Part shown: one piece after another, positions 52,224 to 61,205 of the stretch
Layout of the letters: each line of letters begins with the position of its first letter
How positions within the stretch are numbered: the stretch's first letter is position 1
Source of the DNA: Thermus neutrinimicus
Lineage (GTDB): Bacteria; Deinococcota; Deinococci; Deinococcales; Thermaceae
Reading direction: 5' to 3'
DNA length: 64,000 nucleotides
Assembly: GCF_022760955.1 (NCBI RefSeq)
Contig: NZ_JAKTNU010000005.1
Span: 46,076 to 110,075 of the forward strand
Notes under the pieces: model-generated
Databases searched by the model: none
What the model saw: only the letters and a program-made list of their open reading frames with translations
What the model was told of the DNA's origin: nothing
Translations under genes and position numbers: made by a program

Positions 52224-53162
52224 GTGGTACGGGTTTCCAAGCGCACCGTCACCTTCTTTCCCCCAGCCCAGGCCAAGGCCCTGGTGGGAGATTTCACCGA
52301 CTGGGAAAGGAACCCCATTCCCCTCCAAGGCCCCGTCACCCTGGAGTTTCCCGAAGGAGCCTATGTGGAATACGCCTTCCTGGACGAAGGGGGTAGGCCC
52401 TTCCCCGACCCCGATAACCCGGAGCGGGCGGACAATCCCTGGTGGACCTATCCCCGGGCCATTCGGCTTCCCGGGCACCGGTTCGAAGCGCCCCCTGAGC
52501 CCAGGGAAGAACCCAGGGTAGAGCGGCACCGCTTGGGGGAAAGACGCTTCTACGTAGCCGATGCGGGGACAAGTCCCCAGGCCACCCTGGTGGCCCAGGA
52601 TGGGGTGGCCTTCTACCGCACCGCAGGCCTGCACAAGGTGGCCCAGGCCCTGGTGGAGGCGGGCGAGATCCCAGCGGTGCGCCTGGTCTTTGTGGAGCCC
52701 ATCGACCGGAACCAGGAGTACCGGTTTTCCGAAGCCTACGAGGAGGAGTTCCACCGGGTCCTAGGGGAAGTGGAACGCCTAAAGGGCCCCTTGGGGGAGG
52801 TCCTCCTGGTGGGGGCCTCCTTGGGGGGGCTTTTTTCCTTGTGGCAAGCCCTTCGCCACCCGGGCCGCTTCCCAAAGGTCCTCGCCCTCTCCCCGGCGCT
52901 AAAGGCCCATCCAGGCGGCACCGACGCCTATCGGGACCGGGAATGGCTTTTGGAGCAGTACGCTAACGCCAAGGTCCTACCCCGCATCTACCTGGAGGTG
53001 GGTCTTTTGGAATGGCTCCTGGCCCCAGTCCGCCGCTTCGCCGCCCTCCTGGCTGACCGCAAGGTTCCCCATGCCTACCGGGAAAGGGCCTCGGGACACA
53101 ACTGGGTCACGTGGAAGCAAGCCTTGGCCCCTGGGCTAAGGTACCTTTTGGGGGAGGCATGA
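52224..53162 (+). CDS. esterase-like alpha/beta hydrolase with N-terminal early-set domain
   Basis: A 312-residue protein. Residues 1-90 look like an E-set/CBM48 domain (GDFTDWERNPIPLQGP, YVEYAFLDEGGRPFPDPDNP). From about 100 follows an enterochelin-esterase/EstD-type hydrolase with nucleophile LVGASLGGLFSLW and catalytic His in ASGHNWVTWKQALAPGLRYL. This plan is that of Fes-like enzymes and putative esterases; the substrate is unknown, and no siderophore genes are nearby. The GTG at 52224 lies 6 bases after TAGAGT (52212-52217). Confidence 0.8.
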   Translation: MVRVSKRTVTFFPPAQAKALVGDFTDWERNPIPLQGPVTLEFPEGAYVEYAFLDEGGRPFPDPDNPERADNPWWTYPRAIRLPGHRFEAPPEPREEPRVERHRLGERRFYVADAGTSPQATLVAQDGVAFYRTAGLHKVAQALVEAGEIPAVRLVFVEPIDRNQEYRFSEAYEEEFHRVLGEVERLKGPLGEVLLVGASLGGLFSLWQALRHPGRFPKVLALSPALKAHPGGTDAYRDREWLLEQYANAKVLPRIYLEVGLLEWLLAPVRRFAALLADRKVPHAYRERASGHNWVTWKQALAPGLRYLLGEA

Positions 53163-53833
53163 GCGGGGAAGCGCTATTGGTGCTCCTTTCCGTGGCGGTC
53201 CTCGAGGCCCTCCTCTCCGGGGACAACGCCTTGGTGCTGGCGGTGATGGTGAGGCCCCTGCCCACCCACCTGCGCCGCAAGGCCCTCTTCTACGGGGTCC
53301 TGGGGGCCTACCTCCTCAGGGGCCTAGCCCTCCTCTTCGCCGTGTACGTGATCCGGCTATGGTGGGTTCAGGTGTTGGGGGGGCTTTACCTCCTCTTCCT
53401 TATGGTTCAACACTTCCACGACCACCCCGAGGCCAAGCCCTTGCCCGAAACCACCGCCCGGGAGTTTTGGCGGGTGGTCCTCCTCATCAACCTGGTGGAT
53501 CTGGCCTTTGCCGTGGACTCCATCCTGGCAGTGGTGGCCTTTTCCCAGGACCTCCTCCTGGTCTTCCTGGGCGTGGCCCTGGGCATCCTCTTCATCCGCC
53601 TGGCTGCCAGCTACGTGGTGGCGGTTATGGAGCGGTATCCCGGCCTGGAAAAGGTGGCCTACGCCCTGGTGGGCTGGGCCGGGGTCAAGCTCCTCTTGGA
53701 AGGAAACGCCACCCTGGCGGAACTCCTGCACCGTCCCGAGCTGGCCTGGCACCTGCCGAAACCCGCCTTCTGGGGCGTAACCTTCCTCATCCTCCTGGGG
53801 GGAAGCCTTCTGGCCTTCCGGAAACATGCCTAG
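53159..53833 (+). CDS. TerC family integral membrane protein
   Basis: A 224-residue membrane protein with seven or so helices and the TerC marks EALLSGDNALVLAVM and NLVDLAFAVDSILAVVAFSQ, whose acidic residues within helices are thought to bind metal. Family members are linked to tellurite resistance or manganese export. I start at the ATG at 53159, which overlaps the esterase stop (ATGA) and follows GGGGGAGG. Confidence 0.88.
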   Translation: MSGEALLVLLSVAVLEALLSGDNALVLAVMVRPLPTHLRRKALFYGVLGAYLLRGLALLFAVYVIRLWWVQVLGGLYLLFLMVQHFHDHPEAKPLPETTAREFWRVVLLINLVDLAFAVDSILAVVAFSQDLLLVFLGVALGILFIRLAASYVVAVMERYPGLEKVAYALVGWAGVKLLLEGNATLAELLHRPELAWHLPKPAFWGVTFLILLGGSLLAFRKHA

Positions 53834-54368
53834 GGATTGGGATGCCTTTTACCGGGAAACGGAAGGGGAACGAGCCCCGGCCTTCACGGTGCGGGCCTAT
53901 GGCCCCTTCGTACCCCCTGGGCCCATCCTGGACCTGGCCGGAGGCCTAGGAAGGAACGCCCGCTACTTCCTGCAAAGGGGCCACCCCGTGGTCCTGGTGG
54001 AAAGGAGCCGCGAGGCCCTAAGGAAACTGGCCGGCACCCCCGGGCTCACCCTGGTGGAGCTGGACCTCGAGGACCCCAAGGCCCTCACCCACCTTCCCAA
54101 AGGCCCCTTCGCCGGCATCCTCATGAGCTATTACGTAAACCGGCCCCTTCTTAAGGCCCTTCCTCCCCTGGTGGCCCCAGGGGGGCTTCTCCTGGTGGAA
54201 GGCTTTAGCCGCCGGGAAGCCTTGCGGCGCAACAGGCCGCAAAGCCCCTTCTACTGGGAGCCCTACGAACTCCTCACCCCTCCCCCAGGCCTCCTGCTGC
54301 GGGCCTTTGGGGAGGGGTGGATGGAGGGCTACCGGGTCTTCGCCGTGTATGGAAACCCTAGGCCTTAA
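53826..54368 (+). CDS. class I SAM-dependent methyltransferase
   Basis: A 180-residue Rossmann methyltransferase of the tellurite-resistance TehB-like/UbiE group. ILDLAGGLGRNARYFLQRGHPVVLVERS contains the SAM-binding loop and the acidic residue at the end of strand 2. It overlaps terC by 8 bases; the TerC/TehB-like pairing recalls tellurium or metalloid handling, but this is only suggestive. Its last 11 bases overlap the convergent Fe-S protein gene. Confidence 0.85.
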   Translation: MPRDWDAFYRETEGERAPAFTVRAYGPFVPPGPILDLAGGLGRNARYFLQRGHPVVLVERSREALRKLAGTPGLTLVELDLEDPKALTHLPKGPFAGILMSYYVNRPLLKALPPLVAPGGLLLVEGFSRREALRRNRPQSPFYWEPYELLTPPPGLLLRAFGEGWMEGYRVFAVYGNPRP

Positions 54369-56343
54369 GGCCCCGGGCCACCAGCTCGGCGATGTCCAAA
54401 ACCTCGGGGGGCTTCTCGTCCTGGGCCACCTCCACATTCATCATGGCCATGCAGAAGGGGCAACCCGTGGCGATAACCTCCGCCCCCGTGCCCTTAAGCT
54501 CCCGGTAGCGGTTTTCCGAAACCCGCATGGCCCCAGGTTCCTCTTCCTTCCAGAACTGGGCTCCGCCGGCCCCGCAGCAGAAGCTTCGCTCCCGGCTCCT
54601 AGGGGGTTCGGTGAGGAACAAGCCCACCCCCTTGAGCACCTCCCGGGGGGCCTCGTACACCCCGTTGTGCCGGCCCAGATAGCAGGGGTCATGGAAGACT
54701 ACCCGCCGGGTTTCCTCGGAAACCTTCAGCCGGCCCGAGCGCAAAAGCTCGGCGATGAACTCCGAGTGGTGGACCACCCGGTACTCTCCGCCAAAGGCCT
54801 TGTACTCGTTGCCCAGGGTGTGGAAGCAGTGGGGGCAGGTGGTGACGATGGTCTTAGGGGCCACCTGGTTCAGGGTTTCCACGTTCTCCGTGGCCAGCTG
54901 GAAAAAGAGGTACTCATTGCCCGCCCGCCTGGCGGAATCCCCCGTGCACTTCTCCTTGCGGCCCAGGACCGCCCAATCCACCCCGCTGGCGTTTAGGATA
55001 TCCACCATGCTTCTTGCGATCCTCTGGGCCCTGGGATCGTAGCTGGCCGCACATCCCACCCAGTAGAGGACCTCAGGATGAGGCTTTTCCTCCACGGTGG
55101 GCACCTTAAGGCCCTCCGCCCAGTCCAGGCGCTTATCCTGGCCGATGCCCCAGGGGTTGCCCGAGCGCTCCATGCCGCGGAAGGCGTTGTTGAGCTCCTG
55201 GGGGAACTCCCCTTCCATGAGCACCTTGGCCCGGCGCACGTCCAGGACGTGAAGCATGGGCTCGTTGCCCACCGGGCAGACCTCCACGCAGGCCATGCAG
55301 GTGGTACAGGCCCAAAGGGCCTCCTCGTTCAGGGCGAAGTCCATAAGGGGCCTCGGGCTTTCCTGCCCGCTGGCAAAGGCCGGGAGGATCTCATTCAGCT
55401 CGTACCGCTCGGAGATGACGATGGCCGCCGGGGAGAGGGCCTTTCCCGTGGCGTAAGCGGGGCAGGCCTCCTGACAGCGGTTGCACATGATGCAGGCATA
55501 GGCGTCCAGAAGGCGCTTCCAGGAAAGGTCCTCCAGCTTTTCAGCCCCGAACTTCTCCTCCTCCCTCTCAAAGTCCAGGGGCAAGAGGGCCCCAGGCCTC
55601 TCCTGGCGGAAGGCCAAGTTGATGGGACCCATCATCAGGTGGATGTGCTTGGAACGGGGGAAGTAGGGCAGGAAGAGGAGGATGGAGCCTAGGGCACCCC
55701 ACCAGAAGAAATGTTCCAAAAACACTAGGCTGGAAGGCGAAAGGCCCCCAAGCCAAGAGGCCAGAAGGCTGGCGACCGGCTGGAAGGGATCGGGCTCCCC
55801 CTGGGCCAGGCCCGCGGCCTTGGAAAGCAGGCGGCTTCCCACGTGGAAGGTGATGAAGGCCCCCACGATAGCCGAATCCCGGGGGATTCCCCCGCGTACC
55901 CGTTCGTGGAGGGGCACCTTGGGATTCCAGGTGAAATCCTGAGGCGCCAGAAGGTAGCGGCGGAGCATGAGCCCCAGGATGCCCACCAGGATGGCGGCGG
56001 TGAGAAGGTCGGCCACAAGGTTATAAGCGTTCCACAGACCCCCTCGGGCGTGCAGGGGGAAGTACCCCTCCAGAAGGTCCACCAGGTTGACCAGGAGATA
56101 ATAGACGAAGCCGTAGAAGACCAGGGCGTGGAGAAGGGAAACCAGAGGCCGCCTCTTGAAAACCGTCTGCTGCGTAAGGGTAAGCCAAAGGGCCCGGCCA
56201 ACGCGCTCGGGCAGGCGGTCAAAGCGCTCCTCCGGACGCCCCCTGCGGATGGCCAGGTACACGCGGCGAAAACCAGTATAGGCATAGTAGAGGCTTGCGG
56301 CCAGGAGCAGGATAAAGAGGATTTTCTCCGGTAGCGTCAGCAT
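54358..56343 (-). CDS. membrane-anchored heterodisulfide-reductase-like Fe-S oxidoreductase
   Basis: A 661-residue protein. The first 230 residues hold five or six membrane helices like the gamma subunit of nitrate reductase, a quinone/heme b unit. Then come two 4Fe-4S motifs, CIMCNRCQEACPAYA and CTTCMACVEVCPVGNE, and two CCG domains: VGCAASYDP, TTCPHCFHTLGNEY, FHDPCYLGRHNGVYEAPR and FCCGAGGAQFW. Such proteins pass electrons between quinones and soluble donors, often electron-transfer flavoprotein or acyl-CoA dehydrogenases. The partner genes are not in the window. The ATG follows AAGGAGG. Confidence 0.9.
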   Translation of the reverse strand: MLTLPEKILFILLLAASLYYAYTGFRRVYLAIRRGRPEERFDRLPERVGRALWLTLTQQTVFKRRPLVSLLHALVFYGFVYYLLVNLVDLLEGYFPLHARGGLWNAYNLVADLLTAAILVGILGLMLRRYLLAPQDFTWNPKVPLHERVRGGIPRDSAIVGAFITFHVGSRLLSKAAGLAQGEPDPFQPVASLLASWLGGLSPSSLVFLEHFFWWGALGSILLFLPYFPRSKHIHLMMGPINLAFRQERPGALLPLDFEREEEKFGAEKLEDLSWKRLLDAYACIMCNRCQEACPAYATGKALSPAAIVISERYELNEILPAFASGQESPRPLMDFALNEEALWACTTCMACVEVCPVGNEPMLHVLDVRRAKVLMEGEFPQELNNAFRGMERSGNPWGIGQDKRLDWAEGLKVPTVEEKPHPEVLYWVGCAASYDPRAQRIARSMVDILNASGVDWAVLGRKEKCTGDSARRAGNEYLFFQLATENVETLNQVAPKTIVTTCPHCFHTLGNEYKAFGGEYRVVHHSEFIAELLRSGRLKVSEETRRVVFHDPCYLGRHNGVYEAPREVLKGVGLFLTEPPRSRERSFCCGAGGAQFWKEEEPGAMRVSENRYRELKGTGAEVIATGCPFCMAMMNVEVAQDEKPPEVLDIAELVARGLKA

Positions 56344-56370
56344 GGGTGCAACCTCCTTATACTCGGTAAA

Positions 56371-56398
56371 AGTTTACCCCATCCCACCGAGCTGGCAA
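56371..56398 (-). promoter_or_regulatory. promoter of the Fe-S oxidoreductase gene
   Basis: On the reverse strand TTGCCA (56393-56398), 16 bases, TAAACT (56371-56376); a leader of about 20 bases contains AAGGAGG before the ATG at 56343. Confidence 0.6.
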
Positions 56399-56417
56399 GG
56401 GCGTACAATGAAACCCC

Positions 56418-56618
56418 GTGGAAACGGTTGCCTTCGGCATCCTCCTCCTCTTTGGCCTTTTGAACCTCTGGGTCTTCCACCGCTTCAGGAAGCCCCTCCT
56501 GCCCCTGGTACTGGCCTTGTTCGCAGGCTTTTTCACCTTCTTTCTCTCCCCTGTGCTTGGGCTCCTCGTCTTCCTCTTGGGGCAGACCCTAGCCTTTTAC
56601 GCCGCCGGGAAAAGGTGA
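56418..56618 (+). CDS. small membrane protein of unknown function
   Basis: A 66-residue protein that is nearly all membrane: two helices, VAFGILLLFGLLNLWVFH and LLPLVLALFAGFFTFFL, plus a third segment LGLLVFLLGQTLAFYAA, ending GKR. Not recognised. TACAAT (56404-56409) lies 8 bases before the GTG start. The 3' end overlaps the convergent PAP2-like gene by 22 bases. Confidence 0.65.
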   Translation: METVAFGILLLFGLLNLWVFHRFRKPLLPLVLALFAGFFTFFLSPVLGLLVFLLGQTLAFYAAGKR

Positions 56619-57052
56619 AAGCTGAGGAAGGCCACCAAGGCGCCCAGCAATGCCCCCACCAGGACCTCGAGGTAGGTGTGGCCCAACAGTTCCTTAAGGG
56701 GCTCCGGAGCGGGGCCTTTCTCCAGCACCTGTTGCAGTTCCTGAACCAGCTGGTTCAGAAGCTGGGCGTGCAGGCCAGCCGCCCGGCGGATTCCCGTGGC
56801 GTCGTACATGACGATGAGGGCAAAGATGGCGGCCACGGCGAAGAGGGTGCTACCAAAACCTTCCTGGAAGCCCACGCCCATGGCCAAGGCGCTGACGGTG
56901 GCGGAGTGGGAGCTGGGCATTCCCCCGGTTTCCAGGAAGCGCTCCCATTGGAACCGGCCCTCCAGCAGGTAATAGAGAAACAGCTTCAGGGTCTGGGCCA
57001 GGAAGTTGGCCAGGATCGCGGTCCAAAAGACCTGGTTAGCGAGGAGCTCCAT
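56597..57052 (-). CDS. divergent PAP2-family (DUF212) membrane protein
   Basis: A 151-residue membrane protein of the divergent PAP2 group: GGMPSSHSATVSALAMGVG and YDATGIRRAAGLHAQLLNQLV are the conserved blocks. Four hydrophobic segments are visible. Related PAP2 enzymes remove phosphate from lipids, but this branch has not been shown to do so in bacteria. Overlaps folD by 17 bases and is likely cotranscribed after it. Confidence 0.88.
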   Translation of the reverse strand: MELLANQVFWTAILANFLAQTLKLFLYYLLEGRFQWERFLETGGMPSSHSATVSALAMGVGFQEGFGSTLFAVAAIFALIVMYDATGIRRAAGLHAQLLNQLVQELQQVLEKGPAPEPLKELLGHTYLEVLVGALLGALVAFLSFHLFPAA

Positions 57053-57887
57053 GCCGTCTAAGCAACGCCGCCTTCACGGTATTGGCCATCAACATGGCCA
57101 CGGTCATGGGCCCCACGCCCCCGGGCACGGGGGTAAGGGCGCTGGCCACCTCGGCCACCTCGGGGTGAACATCGCCAAGAAGCCTACCCTCCACCCGGTT
57201 CACCCCCACGTCCACCACCACGGCCCCGGGCCGCACCCACTCCCTTCGCACCAGGTGCGGCCGCCCCACGGCCACCACCAACACCTCCGCCCGCCGGGTC
57301 ACCTCGGGCAGGTTCCGGGTACGGGAGTGGGCTAGGGTCACCGTGGCGTCCTCCCGCAGGAGAAGGCCAGCAAGGGGCTTGCCCACGATGTTGGACCGGC
57401 CCAGGACCACCACCTCCTTACCCCTGAGCTCTACCCCGTAATGCCTGAGCAAGCGGACGATACCCAAGGGCGTGCAGGGGAAAAGCCCCTCCCCTCCGCT
57501 CCAAAGCTTCCCCACGTTGAGGGGGTGGAAGCCATCCACATCCTTAAGGGGGGAGATGGCCTCTAAGACCCGCTCCGTGCGGATGTGGGCGGGCAAGGGG
57601 AGTTGGACCAGGATGCCGTCCACCTCTGGGTCCTGGTTCAGGGCCTCTATACGCCGGAGAAGGGCCTCCTCCGGGGTATCCTCGGGGAACACCTCCACCT
57701 GGCTCAAGAGGCCAAGCTCCCTGGCCTTCTTGTCCTTAAGGCGCACGTAGGAGACCGAGGCGGGGTCCTCTCCCAAGCGGATCACCCGGAGGGAGGGGAC
57801 GAAGGGCAGGGAGCTAAGGGCCTCCCGCAGCTCTCCATACACGGTGGTTGCCACCTCATGGCCGGAAAGGGTACGGGCAAGGGTCAT
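57036..57887 (-). CDS. folD: bifunctional methylenetetrahydrofolate dehydrogenase/cyclohydrolase
   Basis: Interconverts 5,10-methylene- and 10-formyl-tetrahydrofolate with NADP. The 283 residues have SVSYVRLKDKKARELG (catalytic Lys), DGILVQLPLP, GRSNIVGKPLAGLL and TPVPGGVGPMTVAMLM. It supplies formyl groups that the purH product in this window uses. It starts 1 base after nusB. Confidence 0.95.
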   Translation of the reverse strand: MTLARTLSGHEVATTVYGELREALSSLPFVPSLRVIRLGEDPASVSYVRLKDKKARELGLLSQVEVFPEDTPEEALLRRIEALNQDPEVDGILVQLPLPAHIRTERVLEAISPLKDVDGFHPLNVGKLWSGGEGLFPCTPLGIVRLLRHYGVELRGKEVVVLGRSNIVGKPLAGLLLREDATVTLAHSRTRNLPEVTRRAEVLVVAVGRPHLVRREWVRPGAVVVDVGVNRVEGRLLGDVHPEVAEVASALTPVPGGVGPMTVAMLMANTVKAALLRRHGAPR

Positions 57888-57888
57888 C

Positions 57889-58344
57889 TCAGTCCTCCTT
57901 GGGCACCGCCTTCAGCTCACCCTCCTGGATCCGTCGGTACAAGCGGCCCAGAACCCCGTTGACAAAAGCCCCTGAGTGCTCTCCCCCATAGCGGTTGGCG
58001 ATCTTTACCGCCACCTCGATCAGGGGCGCAAAGGGAGTGGGCTCGTGGAGCATCTCGTAAGCGGCCAGGCGCAGGACCGTGAGGTCGGTTTTGGACATCT
58101 GGCCGAAGTCCCAACCCTCCACCGTATCCCGTAGCACCTGGTCCACCTCTTCCGCATGGGCCTTGTATCCCTCCAGCAAGCGCCGGGCAAAGGCCACGCC
58201 CTCCTGGTCCAGGAGGTCCCCATAGGGGTCCTCCTCGCCTCCCATCTCCTCCAAGGCGTGCCGGAAAGCCTCCTCCAGGTCCACTCCCCCCTGGGTATGG
58301 GCGAACAAGGCCCGCATGGCCAGTTCCCTGGCTCGCCTAAGCAT
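57889..58344 (-). CDS. nusB: transcription antitermination factor NusB
   Basis: A 151-residue all-helical protein that binds boxA RNA with NusE in rRNA antitermination. RRARELAMRALFAHTQGG at the start and LRLAAYEMLHEPTPFAPLIEVAVKIA followed by FVNGVLGRLYR at the end identify it. The start overlaps the Asp23-like gene by 8 bases. Confidence 0.94.
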   Translation of the reverse strand: MLRRARELAMRALFAHTQGGVDLEEAFRHALEEMGGEEDPYGDLLDQEGVAFARRLLEGYKAHAEEVDQVLRDTVEGWDFGQMSKTDLTVLRLAAYEMLHEPTPFAPLIEVAVKIANRYGGEHSGAFVNGVLGRLYRRIQEGELKAVPKED

Positions 58345-58669
58345 GGGCCTCCTTCCGGTACTCCACCTGGGCCACGGTAAGGTTCACCGCCTGCACCCTC
58401 TCCCCCGTGGCCAGGTAAAGGGCCTCCGCCACGGCTTTTTGCACCGCCTGGGCCACCTCGGGAATGGAGACCCCAAAGTCCACGGAGAGCACCAGGTCCA
58501 CCGTGAACCCCTCGGGGGTGCGTTCCACCTTAATGGGCTTCATGCGGCGGAAAACCTCCCCCAGGGAGCGGGGGGCGGTTTCCAAGAGCCGCACCCCCTG
58601 AAGCTCAGAAAGGGCATGGGCCACCAGCCCCTCGAGGGCGTGGTCGCTGATCTCGTACTCCACCATCAC
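58337..58669 (-). CDS. Asp23/Gls24 family envelope-stress-type protein
   Basis: A 110-residue protein (YISDHALEGLVAHALSE-like start, VDLVLSVDFGVSIPEVAQAV, AVNLTVAQVEYR) of the Asp23/Gls24 family, often found between acc and nusB genes; its function in non-Firmicutes is unclear. TAGACT (58676-58681), which overlaps the accC stop, lies 6 bases before a GTG at 58669 followed directly by ATG, so it may have its own leaderless transcript inside the operon. Confidence 0.85.
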   Translation of the reverse strand: MMVEYEISDHALEGLVAHALSELQGVRLLETAPRSLGEVFRRMKPIKVERTPEGFTVDLVLSVDFGVSIPEVAQAVQKAVAEALYLATGERVQAVNLTVAQVEYRKEAHA

Positions 58670-58678
58670 ACGCCCAGT

Positions 58679-60016
58679 CTACATCTCCATCCGCCGGGCC
58701 ACGAAGTTGGTGTAGACCGCCCCCCGGCGGAAGAAGGCGTTTTGCAACACCTTCTGGTGGAAGGGAATGGTGGTCTTGAGGCCAGGGCCCTCGATCACCG
58801 TCTCGGCAAGAGCCCTTTCCATGCGCCTGATGGCCTCCTCACGGGTGGGGGCCCAGGCGATGATCTTGGCGATCAAGCTGTCGTAGTGGGGCGGGATCTG
58901 GTAACCCGCGTAGAGGTGGCTGTCCACCCGGATCCCCGGCCCCCCGGGGAAATGGAGGGTCTCCACCTTGCCGATGGAGGGCCTGAAGCCCTTCTCCGGG
59001 TCCTCGGCGTTGATGCGCACCTCTATGGCATGCCCCCGCACCTCCACCTCTTCCTGCCTGAACCAGAGCTTCTCCCCCATGGCGATGCGGAACTGGGCCT
59101 GGACCAGGTCAATGCCGGTGACCATCTCGGTCACGGGGTGTTCCACCTGGATGCGGGTGTTCATCTCTATGAAGTAGAAGTTCCCCTCCTTATCCACCAG
59201 GAACTCCAACGTTCCCGCAGACACGTACCCCACATGCCGGGCCAGACGGGCCGCCGCCTCGGCAATGGCCTTCCGGGTCTCCAAGGGCAAGGTGCTAGGG
59301 GCTTCCTCCAAGAGCTTCTGGTGCCGGCGCTGGATGGAGCAGTCCCGTTCCCAAAGGTGGATGACGTTCTCCCCGTCCCCCAGGACCTGGATCTCTATGT
59401 GCTTGGGCTCCTCTATGTACTTTTCCAGGTAGACGGCGGGGTTGCCGAAGGCAGCCCGGGCCTCCTCCTGGGCCTGCTGGACCGCCCTTTCCAACTCCTC
59501 CTCGGTGTGCACCAAGCGCATGCCCCTGCCCCCACCCCCGGCGGAGGCCTTGAGGATCACGGGATAGCCGATCTCCCGAGCGGCCCGTTTGGCCTCCTCC
59601 ACGCTCGCAAGCTCGTCCGTCCCCGGCACCGTGGGCACCCCGGCCTCCCGCGCCACCTTCCTGGCGGTGGCCTTGTCCCCAAGGGCGCGCATGTTCTCCG
59701 GGGTGGGGCCGATGAAGGTGATGCCGTGATCCCGGCACATCTCGGCAAAGGTGGCGTTCTCCGCCAGGAAGCCGTAACCAGGATGGATGGCGTCGGCCCC
59801 GGTCACGATGGCCGCGGAAAGCAGGTTGGGGATGTTCAGGTAGCTCTGCCCGGAAGGGGGAGGGCCGATGCAGATGGCCTCGTCCGCCAGGAGCACCGGG
59901 AGGCTTTTCTCGTCCGCGGTGGAGTGGGCCACCACGGTCTTGATCCCCAACTCCTTGGCGGCCCGGATGATCCTCAAGGCGATCTCGCCCCGGTTGGCGA
60001 TAAGGACCTTCTTCAT
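58679..60016 (-). CDS. accC: acetyl-CoA carboxylase, biotin carboxylase subunit
   Basis: ATP-dependent carboxylation of biotin on AccB. The 445 residues start [22 protein letters not shown] and include [13 protein letters not shown] (ATP-grasp glycine loop), [17 protein letters not shown] and [18 protein letters not shown]. It overlaps accB by 4 bases. The carboxyltransferase genes accA and accD are not in the window. Confidence 0.96.
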   Translation of the reverse strand: MKKVLIANRGEIALRIIRAAKELGIKTVVAHSTADEKSLPVLLADEAICIGPPPSGQSYLNIPNLLSAAIVTGADAIHPGYGFLAENATFAEMCRDHGITFIGPTPENMRALGDKATARKVAREAGVPTVPGTDELASVEEAKRAAREIGYPVILKASAGGGGRGMRLVHTEEELERAVQQAQEEARAAFGNPAVYLEKYIEEPKHIEIQVLGDGENVIHLWERDCSIQRRHQKLLEEAPSTLPLETRKAIAEAAARLARHVGYVSAGTLEFLVDKEGNFYFIEMNTRIQVEHPVTEMVTGIDLVQAQFRIAMGEKLWFRQEEVEVRGHAIEVRINAEDPEKGFRPSIGKVETLHFPGGPGIRVDSHLYAGYQIPPHYDSLIAKIIAWAPTREEAIRRMERALAETVIEGPGLKTTIPFHQKVLQNAFFRRGAVYTNFVARRMEM

Positions 60017-60534
60017 AGCGGCTGGATCAGGAAGAGGGGCTGCCCGTACTCCACGGGTTCCCCGTTTTTCACCAGGATCTTCTTGACGATCCCGGAAACC
60101 TCCGACTCGATCTCGTTCATGAGCTTCATCGCCTCAATGATGCAGAGCACCTGGCCCTTTTCCACCCGGTCCCCTTCCTCCACGTAAGGAGGGGCATCCG
60201 GGGCCGGCGCCCGGTAGAAGGTCCCCACGATGGGGGCCCTCACCTCCACGCAACCCGCACACTCCCCCCCAGCCTCCTTAGCCTCCTTGGCCCCTTTGGC
60301 CTCCTGGGCCTTTAGGGCAGGAGCCCCGGCGGCCGGAGCCAGGTCCCCAGGGGCGGGGGTGGGGGGGGAAGGAAGCGGAGCCACAGGGGCAGTTACCCCC
60401 TGCGGCAAGGCCACCACCTGCACCTCGCCCCCTCGGCGCACGGTCAGCTTGTAATCAGGGGTTTCCAGGGTGAGCTCGCTCACCCCGTGCTCCACCAGGG
60501 CCTGCAGGATCTGTTTCAGCTCCTTGGGCGTCAT
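60013..60534 (-). CDS. accB: acetyl-CoA carboxylase biotin carboxyl carrier protein
   Basis: Carries biotin between the carboxylase and carboxyltransferase. The N-terminal helix ([16 protein letters not shown]), an Ala/Pro-rich linker with ECAGCVEV, and the biotinyl domain with the biotin lysine in [12 protein letters not shown] are all present. I use the ATG at 60534 (173 residues), 7 bases after GAGG. A second ATG at 60552 lies 7 bases after TAGGGT, so a leaderless form with six more residues is equally possible. Confidence 0.93.
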   Translation of the reverse strand: MTPKELKQILQALVEHGVSELTLETPDYKLTVRRGGEVQVVALPQGVTAPVAPLPSPPTPAPGDLAPAAGAPALKAQEAKGAKEAKEAGGECAGCVEVRAPIVGTFYRAPAPDAPPYVEEGDRVEKGQVLCIIEAMKLMNEIESEVSGIVKKILVKNGEPVEYGQPLFLIQPL

Positions 60535-60594
60535 GGGTACACCTCGCGGCATAAAGCTTACCCTATCCTGGCCCCACCACTGCCTTTGGACTCG

Positions 60595-60626
60595 GTAAAA
60601 GAAAGGGCCCGGGGCGAACCCGGGCC
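60595..60626 (-). terminator. intrinsic terminator after efp
   Basis: On the reverse strand GGCCCGGG-TTCGC-CCCGGGCC is followed by CTTTCTTTT. It starts 17 bases after the efp stop and separates efp from accB. Confidence 0.78.
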
Positions 60627-60642
60627 ACAGAGCCCCAAGGCC

Positions 60643-61197
60643 TTAAGCCCGGCCCACGTACTGGCCCGTGCGGGTATCCACCTTGATGACCTCACCAGGC
60701 TCCACGAAAAGGGGCACCTGCACCACCGCCCCCGTTTCCAGGGTGGCCGGCTTGCTGCCGCCGGAGACCGTGTCCCCCCGCACTCCCGGGGGCGTATCCA
60801 CCACCTTGAGCTCCACCACGGTGGGCGGGGTAATCTTCAGGGGACGCCCCTCGTACATGTCCCCCAGGACGGTCATGCCCTCCTTGAGAAACCGAGCGGC
60901 CTCCACCTGATCCTTGGGCAGGTGGAACTGCTCGTAGGTTTCCAGGTCCATAAAGACCAGGTCGTCCCCCTCCTGGTACAGGTACTGGAGCTCCCGGGTT
61001 TCCACGTAGATGTCCTCCAGCTTCTCCCCGGAGTTGAAGGTGCGCTCAATGGTGGCCCCGGTTTCCAGGTTCTTGAACTTAGCCACCACCTTGGCCCCGC
61101 CGCGGCCGATCTTCTGGTGCTGGTACTCCACGCACTCCCAAAGGCCGCCCTCCATCCTCACCTTGGTTCCGGGTCTGAGGTCAGTTACGCTGATCAT
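60643..61197 (-). CDS. efp: translation elongation factor P
   Basis: Rescues ribosomes stalled at proline runs. The 184 residues are almost the sequence of T. thermophilus EF-P: MISVTDLRPGTKV at the start, YQHQKIGRGGAKV with the tip residue Arg32 or so in the modification loop, and DTPPGVRGDTVSGGSKPATL. The tip is Arg, as in the EpmA-independent (Arg/rhamnosyl or unmodified) types. It follows the quinate-dehydrogenase-like gene by 8 bases. Confidence 0.97.
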   Translation of the reverse strand: MISVTDLRPGTKVRMEGGLWECVEYQHQKIGRGGAKVVAKFKNLETGATIERTFNSGEKLEDIYVETRELQYLYQEGDDLVFMDLETYEQFHLPKDQVEAARFLKEGMTVLGDMYEGRPLKITPPTVVELKVVDTPPGVRGDTVSGGSKPATLETGAVVQVPLFVEPGEVIKVDTRTGQYVGRA

Positions 61198-61205
61198 GCT
61201 TCCTC

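Noticed and set aside
58316..60187. 623-codon forward frame opposite accC, accB and the Asp23-like gene
   Set aside because: It spans several well-supported reverse genes and has no recognisable domain.
56363..60600. ACTCGGTAAAAG occurring at about 56362 and 60590 as a shared element
   Set aside because: Two short matches in different settings (a leader and a terminator tail) are not enough for a functional repeat.
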